Shown piece after piece: positions 1 to 5,732 of a DNA stretch of 21,317 nt. This stretch comes from Monoglobus sp964442605 (GTDB taxonomy: Bacteria > Bacillota > Clostridia > Monoglobales > Monoglobaceae). The position numbers and the translations under genes were made by a program. Numbering within the stretch: the first letter of the stretch is position 1; each line of letters begins with the position of its first letter. The notes under the pieces were generated by a model that saw nothing but the letters and a program-made list of their open reading frames with translations, searched no databases and was not told where the DNA came from. The stretch spans positions 1 to 21,317 of the forward strand of contig CAYTZR010000034.1 of NCBI GenBank assembly GCA_964442605.1, written 5' to 3'.

Positions 1-88
1 TAAGCATATTGAGATAGCTTTGACCCGCAAAATACTTCGCAAACGCCTCGTTTTTTTCGCCTGTTTTGAATACGCTTAATTCTTTCAT
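1..88 (-). CDS. 5' end of a probable cupin-domain protein (partial)
   Basis: Only the first 29 codons are inside the window; the gene continues past the left edge. The ATG at 88-86 is preceded by AAAGGA about 11 bases upstream, and an extended -10 promoter lies further up. The N-terminus reads MKELSVFKTGEKNEAF followed by AKYFAGQSYLNML. This resembles the start of small clostridial cupin proteins, in which a GxxYLNxL strand leads into the cupin barrel. The His-rich cupin motifs would lie outside the window, so the family call is from memory of the N-terminus only; that a gene starts here is much safer than its product. Confidence 0.5.
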   Translation of the reverse strand, partial: MKELSVFKTGEKNEAFAKYFAGQSYLNML

Positions 89-124
89 TGAAAATCAATC
101 CTTTATTCTATTTAATATATACTT

Positions 125-133
125 ATTATACCA
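125..133 (-). promoter_or_regulatory. Extended -10 promoter of the left-edge gene
   Basis: On the minus strand the sequence reads TGGTATAAT, an extended -10 (TGnTATAAT) with a perfect TATAAT hexamer. No good -35 is seen 17 bases upstream, as is usual for extended -10 promoters. It lies about 37 bases before the ATG at 88. Confidence 0.6.
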
Positions 134-171
134 CAAAATGGCTGATTTCGGTATGTTTTCAGCAATTTTTT

Positions 172-199
172 ATAAAAAAACGAGGATTTTTCATCCTCG
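172..199 (-). terminator. Rho-independent terminator of the perR-rbr-small protein operon
   Basis: Read on the minus strand, a perfect 7-bp stem CGAGGAT / ATCCTCG with loop GAAAA (193-199 pairs with 181-187) is followed directly by seven T and further AT. It sits 37 bases after the stop codon of the 71-residue gene and before the promoter of the next minus-strand gene, so it should separate the two transcription units. Confidence 0.92.
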
Positions 200-235
200 C
201 TTCTCTATGGGATATTTTTACATCCCCTTTAAAAT

Positions 236-451
236 CTATTTCTTAAATATATTCCCGATAACGCCTTTTATCTTGTCCACGGAAATTGCGGCTTTGACGC
301 CGTCCGCAATTTTGTTGATCTGCTCATCAGGAAGGTCAACGCCCAAAAGATCTTCGACAGTAGCCGTAGGGTTCTTTTTGAAGTTTTCTACTAACTCCGG
401 ATCGTTTTTAATTTTTTCTATCAATTCATTGATTTTTTCTTTTATATCCAT
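236..451 (-). CDS. Conserved-looking 71-residue small protein in the peroxide-defence operon
   Basis: A small, highly charged, probably all-helical protein starting MDIKEKINELIEKIKNDPEL. The start is supported by TGGAGG seven bases before the ATG. Residues 1-45 form a Lys/Glu-rich helical region and a GVDLPDEQINKIADG segment; the last ~20 residues are cationic and amphipathic and end in KK. There is no Cys, no signal peptide and no membrane segment. It starts 12 bases after the rubrerythrin stop and is followed by the operon terminator, so it is co-transcribed with perR and rubrerythrin. I recall similar small proteins in Clostridia annotated only as hypothetical. The N-terminal part recalls Nif11-type leader peptides, but there is no modification enzyme nearby. 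Function is unknown; a role tied to oxidative stress is inferred from position only. Confidence 0.85.
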   Translation of the reverse strand: MDIKEKINELIEKIKNDPELVENFKKNPTATVEDLLGVDLPDEQINKIADGVKAAISVDKIKGVIGNIFKK

Positions 452-463
452 GTCAAACCTCCA

Positions 464-1006
464 TTAACCGAAATATCTCTTGAGGAGACCCTCAAAGCCG
501 CAGCCATGTCTTGCCTCGTCCTTAGCCATCTCGTGAACTGTGTCATGAATTGCGTCATAGCCCAGTTCCTTAGCGAGCTTAGCAAGCTCCAGCTTGCCCT
601 CTGTCGCGCCGCACTCAGCTTCAGATCTAAGCTGCAAATTCTTCTTTGTATCGGGATATACAACCTCACCGAGAAGCTCAGCAAACTTAGCGGCATGCTC
701 CGCCTCCTCATAGGCAGCCTGCTGATAGAACGCGCCGATTTCGGGATAACCCTCGCGGATAGCCTGTCTGCTCATCGCAAGATACATACCAACCTCTGTG
801 CATTCACCTGTAAAATTAGCCTGCAGTCCCTCAACAACTCTGGGATCTACATTCTTGCCAACGCCGATAACGTGCTCGCAAGCCCAAGTAAGCTCGCCCG
901 ATTGCTCCTTAAAAGCGCTTGCGGGAGCCTTACATTGAGGACAGACCTCAGGCGGGGTTTCACCTTCATAAATATATCCGCATACACCGCATACCCATTT
1001 CTTCAT
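464..1006 (-). CDS. Reverse rubrerythrin (rubredoxin domain first), peroxide/oxygen reductase
   Basis: A 180-residue cytoplasmic non-haem iron protein. Residues 1-35 are a rubredoxin-type Fe(Cys)4 site (C6, C9, C22, C25: CGVCGY ... CPQC). Residues ~50-180 are a ferritin-like four-helix diiron domain with Glu/His ligands in FTGECTE, YEEAEHA and DEARHG. Classical rubrerythrin carries rubredoxin at the C-terminus, so this is the reversed order known from Clostridium acetobutylicum, where such proteins reduce H2O2 and O2 with electrons from NADH via a rubredoxin reductase and are PerR-controlled. The start has GGAGGT eight bases upstream. It is the second gene of the operon, 35 bases after perR, which fits peroxide-induced expression. 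The family call is firm; the electron donor is not encoded here. Confidence 0.95.
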   Translation of the reverse strand: MKKWVCGVCGYIYEGETPPEVCPQCKAPASAFKEQSGELTWACEHVIGVGKNVDPRVVEGLQANFTGECTEVGMYLAMSRQAIREGYPEIGAFYQQAAYEEAEHAAKFAELLGEVVYPDTKKNLQLRSEAECGATEGKLELAKLAKELGYDAIHDTVHEMAKDEARHGCGFEGLLKRYFG

Positions 1007-1041
1007 AATAAATTACCTCCATAATAAATATTTAAAGTGTT

Positions 1042-1428
1042 TTAATTATTATTTTTCTTTTTGCAATCATCGCAAATCCCGTAAAACATGAGAGTATGGT
1101 ACTCAACATCGCCCTTTATATCACGGCAAGCCTTCTTATCTATTTCATAATCATACTCATCATCCACATCAACAATTCTGTTGCATTCACGGCAGACAAA
1201 ATGATTATGAGGCTTAGCAACCCCATCATAATGGCTCTGCTCAAGACCGGCATCGATTTTTGTAATTTCCCCGCTCTCAGACAAGAGATTGAGATTTCTG
1301 TAAACCGTGCCAAGACTTATGTTAGGCATTTTTTTCCGAACCATGTTGTATATATTTTCAGCAGTCGGATGCGATTTTTTTGAACGGAGGACTTCTAATA
1401 CGGCGTCTCTCTGTTTGCTGTGCTTCAT
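1042..1428 (-). CDS. perR: PerR-type peroxide-sensing Fur-family repressor
   Basis: 128 residues: N-terminal winged helix (residues ~1-75, with NISLGTVYRNL as the recognition region) and a C-terminal metal-binding/dimer domain. Every PerR regulatory ligand of Bacillus subtilis (H37, D85, H91, H93, D104) has a counterpart shifted by exactly 17: H20, D68, H74, H76, D87. The structural zinc cysteines (C96, C99, C136, C139) become C79, C82, C119, C122. The protein therefore looks like a short-N-terminus PerR able to sense H2O2 by iron-catalysed His oxidation. GGAGGT precedes the ATG. It leads an operon with reverse rubrerythrin, its classic target, and probably regulates itself through a site near its promoter. 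A Fur or Zur role is less likely given the exact ligand match and context. Confidence 0.92.
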   Translation of the reverse strand: MKHSKQRDAVLEVLRSKKSHPTAENIYNMVRKKMPNISLGTVYRNLNLLSESGEITKIDAGLEQSHYDGVAKPHNHFVCRECNRIVDVDDEYDYEIDKKACRDIKGDVEYHTLMFYGICDDCKKKNNN

Positions 1429-1443
1429 TAGGTTACCTCCACA

Positions 1444-1458
1444 AAATAATAACTATTA
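1444..1458 (-). promoter_or_regulatory. Candidate Per box overlapping the perR transcription start
   Basis: The minus strand reads TAATAGTTATTATTT, agreeing at 11 of 15 positions by eye with the Per box TTATAATNATTATAA. It begins just downstream of the -10 element, where bound PerR would block initiation. In such AT-rich DNA this match is suggestive only; the operon content strengthens it. Confidence 0.45.
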
Positions 1459-1465
1459 CTGTTTT

Positions 1466-1494
1466 AATATATAACAAATCATAAGCTTTGTCAA
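1466..1494 (-). promoter_or_regulatory. Sigma-A promoter of the perR operon
   Basis: Minus strand: TTGACA (1494-1489), 17-base spacer, TATATT (1471-1466). Perfect -35 and a five-of-six -10, about 40 bases before the perR ATG. Confidence 0.85.
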
Positions 1495-1542
1495 GTTATT
1501 TTTTTAAAATTCTCTATGAAATTTCTAATAAAACAGTATAAA

Positions 1543-2898
1543 TTATCTATCCTCCATATTGACATAAGAACGTCTTTCACACACATTCTTATATGCGGGT
1601 CTGATTATCTTGCCGGCATTTACAAGCTCCTCGATGCGGTGTGCACTCCAGCCCGCTATTCTCGCGACGGCAAAAATCGGAGTGAACAGTTCGGTTGGCA
1701 AGCCAAGCATTTTATACACAAATCCGCTGTAAAAATCCACGTTTGCGCTTACGCCCTTATATATCTTTCTCTTTTCGGAAATTACTTCAGGCGCCAAACG
1801 TTCTATCAACGAATATAATTTATATACATCCTCCTTTCCTTTTTCACGCGACAGTCTTTCAACAAATGAACTGAATATAGTCGCTCTCGGATCGGATACC
1901 GAATATACGGCGTGTCCCATTCCGTATATAAGACCGGATTTATCAAAAACTTCTCCGTCCAGCATACGTCCGAGATAGTTTTTGATTTCCTCCTCATCGC
2001 TCCAGTCGGAAATATTTTCTTTTATATTCTCAAACATTTCAACCACTTTTATATTCGCTCCGCCGTGCTTAGGTCCCTTAAGCGAGCCTAAGGACGCTGA
2101 AATAACAGAATATGTATCGGTGCCGGAGCTTGAAACAACATGGGTTGTAAATGTAGAGTTATTACCGCCGCCGTGTTCCGCGTGTAATATCAAGGCAATA
2201 TCCAAAATCTTTGCCTCTATTTGTGTAAACTTTCCGTCGGAACGCAGACAGTGCAATATATTTTCAGCTGTTGAGTATGTAGAAATCGGCTGGTGTATAA
2301 ACAGGCTGTTTCCTCCGTAGTAATGATTATACGCCTGATATCCGTATACGGAAATAAGCGGAAACAACGCTATAAGCTGCAGGCATTGACGCAGCACATT
2401 GGGAATAGATGTGTCATTTGCCTTTTTATCATAAGCAAACAAAGTAAGAACACTGCGCTGCAGGGTATTCATCATATCACTGCTCGGAGCCTTTAAAATA
2501 ATATCTCTTACAAAGGTCGTGGGCAGCTTTCTGTACTCCGAAAGTATTTTTAAGAAATCATTAAAATCTTTTTCGTTCGGCAGTTCTCCGAAAATAAGCA
2601 AATACGCGGTTTCCTCAAAGCCAAATCTTCTCCCGCCCAAACCGTTTACGATATCCTTTATGTTGTAACCTCTGTAGTACAGCTCTCCGTCACAGTAAAC
2701 CTTTTCACCATTCACCATCTTGCTGGATTGAATTTCCGAAATCTCCGTTAATCCCGTCAAGACTCCGTTTCCGTTTAAATCTCGCAGTCCGCGTTTAACA
2801 TCGTATTTTTTATAAAGCTCGGAATCAATCCTACTGTTCGCCGCGCACTTTTCAGACAGTCTCATAACCTCAGGTGAAATATCCGATATTTGTTTCAT
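1543..2898 (-). CDS. Citrate synthase (citrate/2-methylcitrate synthase family)
   Basis: Condenses acetyl-CoA with oxaloacetate to citrate in the cytoplasm. In anaerobes like this it feeds 2-oxoglutarate and glutamate synthesis through a partial TCA cycle. About 451 residues. The three catalytic regions are visible: LHAEHGGGNNSTF (H239/H242), GMGHAVYSVSDPRA, and NVDFYSG with the catalytic Asp. An N-terminal extension of ~55 residues before the core fits the longer clostridial form. The upstream ATG at 2904 is only one base after AGGAGG; the second in-frame ATG at 2898 has the normal 7-base spacing, so it is preferred. It has its own promoter and is monocistronic. 2-Methylcitrate synthase activity cannot be excluded, but no propionate genes are near. 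Confidence 0.93.
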   Translation of the reverse strand: MKQISDISPEVMRLSEKCAANSRIDSELYKKYDVKRGLRDLNGNGVLTGLTEISEIQSSKMVNGEKVYCDGELYYRGYNIKDIVNGLGGRRFGFEETAYLLIFGELPNEKDFNDFLKILSEYRKLPTTFVRDIILKAPSSDMMNTLQRSVLTLFAYDKKANDTSIPNVLRQCLQLIALFPLISVYGYQAYNHYYGGNSLFIHQPISTYSTAENILHCLRSDGKFTQIEAKILDIALILHAEHGGGNNSTFTTHVVSSSGTDTYSVISASLGSLKGPKHGGANIKVVEMFENIKENISDWSDEEEIKNYLGRMLDGEVFDKSGLIYGMGHAVYSVSDPRATIFSSFVERLSREKGKEDVYKLYSLIERLAPEVISEKRKIYKGVSANVDFYSGFVYKMLGLPTELFTPIFAVARIAGWSAHRIEELVNAGKIIRPAYKNVCERRSYVNMEDR

Positions 2899-2948
2899 TA
2901 ACATTCCTCCTATCTAAAAAATTCGTCCGGCACAATATCACTTACTTT

Positions 2949-2977
2949 ATTATAACTTTTTTTATAAAAACAGTCAA
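2949..2977 (-). promoter_or_regulatory. Sigma-A promoter of citrate synthase
   Basis: Minus strand: TTGACT (2977-2972), exactly 17 bases, TATAAT (2954-2949). The start of transcription would lie about 45 bases before the ATG at 2898. Confidence 0.85.
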
Positions 2978-3072
2978 TCGCAATCAAAAAATATTCATAA
3001 ATTGTTAATAACGCCGTAACATCCTTTGCATAATTCCGCTAACCAACGCTATTATGTTGATTGTTGAAATTT

Positions 3073-3090
3073 TTTAAATCGCGATTTAAA
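3073..3090. promoter_or_regulatory. 18-bp perfect palindrome upstream of metA, candidate operator
   Basis: TTTAAATCGCGATTTAAA is identical to its reverse complement over all 18 bases, with a CGCG core between AT arms. It lies 27 bases upstream of the metA -35 and about 95 bases upstream of the citrate synthase -35, in the shared divergent intergenic region. No T-run follows, so it is not a terminator. A dimeric repressor or activator site is the natural reading; the protein is unknown. Confidence 0.55.
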
Positions 3091-3116
3091 TTGACAAAAT
3101 TTTTATAAAATATTTC

Positions 3117-3145
3117 TTTACTATATAAAAAACTTATGATATAAT
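3117..3145 (+). promoter_or_regulatory. Sigma-A promoter of the metA transcript
   Basis: TTTACT, 17-base spacer, TATAAT; start expected near 3152, about 24 bases before the ATG. That leader is too short for a SAM riboswitch or T-box, and none is seen. Confidence 0.8.
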
Positions 3146-3175
3146 GGTGCTTACAAAATCAGTGGTGGTGAGGAA

Positions 3176-4099
3176 ATGCCAATAAAGGTTACGGACAATC
3201 TTCCGGCAATAGATACTTTAAACAAAGAAAATATTTTTGTTATGACTGAGACACGGGCGATAACGCAGGAAATCAGACCGCTCGAAATTCTCATTCTCAA
3301 TTTGATGCCAAAAAAAATCGAAACCGAAACACAATTACTGCGTGTGCTCGGCAATACTCCGCTTCAAATTAATATCAGCTTTATGCACACTAAAAGCTAT
3401 GAATCTAAAAATACACCAAAGAGCCATATAGAAACATTTTATGACACCTTTGATAAGTACAAAAACAGAAAATTTGACGGTCTTATCATAACGGGAGCGC
3501 CCATTGAGCAAATGCCGTTTGAAGAGGTAGACTATTGGGATGAGCTTTGTGAAATTATGGAATGGTCAAAGCAAAACGTAACATCCACATTCCATATATG
3601 CTGGGGTGCACAGGCGGGGCTTTATTATCATTACGGAATACCGAAATATGATGTGGAGCGTAAAATTTTCGGCGTATTTGAGCATTACGTAGTACCGGAA
3701 AAGAAACACAAAATTCTGCTTCGCGGCTTTGACGACAGGTTTTATGCCCCTCATTCCCGCAATACGGAAATTCGCGAGGAAGACATAAACAAGGTTCATG
3801 AGCTGGAAATTTTATCCAAATCGGAAGAAGCGGGCGTATATATTGTAACAGCAAAGAGTGAGCGTCAATTTTTCATTACAGGACACTCGGAGTATGACAA
3901 TATGACATTGGCAAATGAGTATTTCAGAGATAAGAACAAGGGACTTGACATATCTATCCCCAAAAACTACTTTCCCGGAAATGATCCGTCAAGGGAACCT
4001 ATTATGAACTGGCGTTCTCACGCAAATCTGCTATATTCAAACTGGCTTAACTACTTCGTTTATCAGACTACGCCATATGATTTAAGCGATATTAAGTAA
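3176..4099 (+). CDS. metA: Homoserine O-acetyltransferase (MetA/MetAA type)
   Basis: First committed step of methionine synthesis: acylation of L-homoserine in the cytoplasm. 307 residues, the normal family length. Catalytic Cys142 sits in HICWGAQAG, the His of the dyad is H237 in ITGHSEY with E239 beside it. Residue 111 is Glu (GAPIEQMPF). In the MetA family Glu111 marks acetyl-CoA use (Bacillus cereus type), whereas Gly111 marks succinyl-CoA use (Escherichia coli type), so the product is expected to be O-acetylhomoserine despite the frequent 'succinyltransferase' label. GAGG/GGTGG motifs lie just upstream of the ATG. It is followed after 17 bases by the zinc-ribbon gene and has its own promoter with an upstream palindrome. 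Confidence 0.95.
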   Translation: MPIKVTDNLPAIDTLNKENIFVMTETRAITQEIRPLEILILNLMPKKIETETQLLRVLGNTPLQINISFMHTKSYESKNTPKSHIETFYDTFDKYKNRKFDGLIITGAPIEQMPFEEVDYWDELCEIMEWSKQNVTSTFHICWGAQAGLYYHYGIPKYDVERKIFGVFEHYVVPEKKHKILLRGFDDRFYAPHSRNTEIREEDINKVHELEILSKSEEAGVYIVTAKSERQFFITGHSEYDNMTLANEYFRDKNKGLDISIPKNYFPGNDPSREPIMNWRSHANLLYSNWLNYFVYQTTPYDLSDIK

Positions 4100-4116
4100 A
4101 ATTAAAGGAGATTTTT

Positions 4117-4455
4117 ATGTATTGTAAGAAATGCGGAGCAGATATAGGAAACTCAAGCTTCTGTCCTCATTGCGGCAGCGCGGCTGATATTCCCGAATAT
4201 AACGCGGAGGTTGTCGGAAACGGATATGACACATCCTATTCCGGTATAAAGTGTCCGAATTGCGGCGGGCATAACTGTCAGCCAATGCAGGAGACAAATG
4301 TAACGGGCGGCGGATACGACCCGGGAAGCGGCTGCTGCGGTTACATTTTGTTCGGTCCCTTAGGGTTGCTTTGCGGTCTGTGCGGAAACGACCAAAAAAC
4401 AACACACCGGACATACTGGGTTTGCAAGGATTGCGGGCGAAGGTTTAATGCGTAA
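4117..4455 (+). CDS. Double zinc-ribbon protein with glycine-rich hydrophobic centre
   Basis: 112 residues. Residues 1-20 form one zinc ribbon (C3, C6, C16, C19; CKKCG ... CPHCG). A second is split: CPNCG at 46-50 and CKDCG at 103-107, with a Gly/Cys-rich hydrophobic stretch (residues 72-90: CCGY...GLLCGLCG) between the halves that could be a short membrane or lipid-facing hairpin. AGGAG precedes the ATG by 7 bases. It is 17 bases downstream of metA and overlaps the DUF2085 gene by 8 bases, so all three are likely one transcript. No enzyme motif is seen; the exact role is unknown. Proteins with this CxxCG layout are usually filed as zinc-ribbon domain proteins. Confidence 0.88.
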   Translation: MYCKKCGADIGNSSFCPHCGSAADIPEYNAEVVGNGYDTSYSGIKCPNCGGHNCQPMQETNVTGGGYDPGSGCCGYILFGPLGLLCGLCGNDQKTTHRTYWVCKDCGRRFNA

Positions 4456-4816
4456 ATACAGAGGCGATCAAGTTTGGTTTCGTCTTATGAAAATCGGGCA
4501 AAAGACACATTGTCACCAAATACCCGAAAGAAGCTTTTTTATAAACGGTTGGCAGTTCCCGGTATGCTCGCGCTGCACGGGGGTCTTCTTCGGTTGGATT
4601 ATTTCACTCGCTTCAATTTATTTTTACAAGCCCAATATTATTCTCATTCTTATATTTTGTCTTTTAATGTTTTTCGACTGGTTTCTTCAATACATTAATG
4701 TTTTAAAAAACAATAATATCAGAAGATTTTTAACCGGTACGTTGGGCGGCTACGCTTTGATGAGTCTGTACATTGAGGCTATTATTTATATCGTAAAATT
4801 AATATTTAAAAATTAA
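4448..4816 (+). CDS. DUF2085 family small membrane protein
   Basis: 122 residues. The conserved signature CHQIPERSFFINGWQFPVC continuing into SRCTG (residues ~22-45) is the hallmark of DUF2085, with the Cys/His residues probably binding a metal at the membrane face. Three hydrophobic stretches (about 46-60, 63-82 and 97-119) look like membrane segments. The ATG overlaps the end of the zinc-ribbon gene by 8 bases in another frame, with GAAGG four bases upstream, suggesting translational coupling; an internal Met at residue 14 is an alternative start with no ribosome site. The reaction is not known for the family. It ends 18 bases before the folD terminator, convergent with that gene. Confidence 0.87.
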   Translation: MRKYRGDQVWFRLMKIGQKTHCHQIPERSFFINGWQFPVCSRCTGVFFGWIISLASIYFYKPNIILILIFCLLMFFDWFLQYINVLKNNNIRRFLTGTLGGYALMSLYIEAIIYIVKLIFKN

Positions 4817-4834
4817 TTTTTAATCTGAAAATCT

Positions 4835-4865
4835 AAAAAGGCTGCGTCAAATCCGACACAGCCTT
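4835..4865 (-). terminator. Rho-independent terminator of the proA-ygiQ-folD operon
   Basis: Minus strand: AAGGCTGTGTC, six-base loop GGATTT, GACGCAGCCTT; 11-bp stem with one G-U pair, then TTTTT. It is 18 bases after the folD stop. On the plus strand the hairpin lacks a T-run, so it serves mainly the minus strand. Confidence 0.9.
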
Positions 4866-4883
4866 AGATATTTACCGCGTATA

Positions 4884-5732
4884 TTACCGCATATGCTTTT
4901 TTGATGCCGTGACGGTGTTGCGCATCAGCATGGCTATCGTCATAGGTCCAACTCCTCCGGGCACCGGAGTTATCGCACCCGCAATCGGCTCTACTTCATC
5001 AAAATCCACGTCCCCGCACAGCTTTCCGTTTTCGTCTCTGTCCATTCCCACATCGATTACAACGGCTCCGTTCTTTACCATGTCAGCTTTAACAAATTTG
5101 GCAATACCCACAGCCGCAACCAGAATATCCGCGCCTTTGGTAATCTCGCTTAAATTCCTTGTATGAGAATGACATGTCGTGACCGTTCCGTTTTCATGTA
5201 GCAGCAGCATTGACATCGGTTTCCCGACTATATTACTCCTGCCTATTACAACGCAAGACTTTCCGTCAACCTCAACACCGCTTTCGTGTATAAGCTCCAT
5301 AATTCCGGCGGGAGTACAGGGCAGGAAATCATAATCGCCGATCATTATTTTGCCGACGTTTACCGGATGAAAAGCATCCACGTCCTTATCAGGTCTGATG
5401 TTGTCAATAATCACCTTATCATCAAGATGCTTCGGCAGAGGCAGCTGTACCAAAATTCCGTCGATTTTATCATCATCATTGAGCCTATGGACAAGCTCCA
5501 AAAGCTCCCGCTCGGTGGTTTGCTCCGACAAATTATGCATTTCCGAATATATACCCAGCTCCTCGCATGCCTTTTCCTTATTTCTAACATACACCTTTGA
5601 CGCAGGATCTTCTCCGACCAAAACCACCGCAAGTCCGGTCTGCTTACCTTCCGTTTTGAGCTTTTCCACCTCTTTTTTCAGTTCTTCCTTTACACGTGCC
5701 GAAACAACTTTTCCGCTTAGAATTTTAGCCAT
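4884..5732 (-). CDS. folD: Bifunctional methylenetetrahydrofolate dehydrogenase/cyclohydrolase FolD
   Basis: Interconverts 5,10-methylene-, 5,10-methenyl- and 10-formyl-tetrahydrofolate with NADP(H) in the cytoplasm, feeding purine synthesis and one-carbon metabolism. 282 residues from the preferred start. YxxxK catalytic motif Y48/K52 (YVRNK), GILVQLPLP substrate-binding motif, GRSNIVGKP nucleotide-binding motif, and the C-terminal signature PGGVGPMTIAML are all present. Two in-frame ATGs exist: 5741 is one base from AGGAGG, 5732 is ten bases away and gives the usual MAKIL start, so 5732 is chosen. The ribosome site and the start lie inside the last codons of ygiQ (stop at 5725), so translation is probably coupled. 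Third gene of the proA-ygiQ-folD operon. Confidence 0.96.
   Translation of the reverse strand: MAKILSGKVVSARVKEELKKEVEKLKTEGKQTGLAVVLVGEDPASKVYVRNKEKACEELGIYSEMHNLSEQTTERELLELVHRLNDDDKIDGILVQLPLPKHLDDKVIIDNIRPDKDVDAFHPVNVGKIMIGDYDFLPCTPAGIMELIHESGVEVDGKSCVVIGRSNIVGKPMSMLLLHENGTVTTCHSHTRNLSEITKGADILVAAVGIAKFVKADMVKNGAVVIDVGMDRDENGKLCGDVDFDEVEPIAGAITPVPGGVGPMTIAMLMRNTVTASKKHMR

Noticed and set aside
506..1024. 172-codon plus-strand frame over rubrerythrin
   Set aside because: Antisense shadow of a well-conserved gene; no ribosome site and no recognisable domain.
1500..1545. Terminator after citrate synthase
   Set aside because: Only a 5-bp AT stem (AAATT/AATTT) and no proper T-run on the minus strand; not convincing.
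2905..3175. SAM riboswitch or T-box leader before metA
   Set aside because: The promoter at 3117-3145 leaves a leader of about 24 bases, and no conserved riboswitch cores or T-box sequence are visible.
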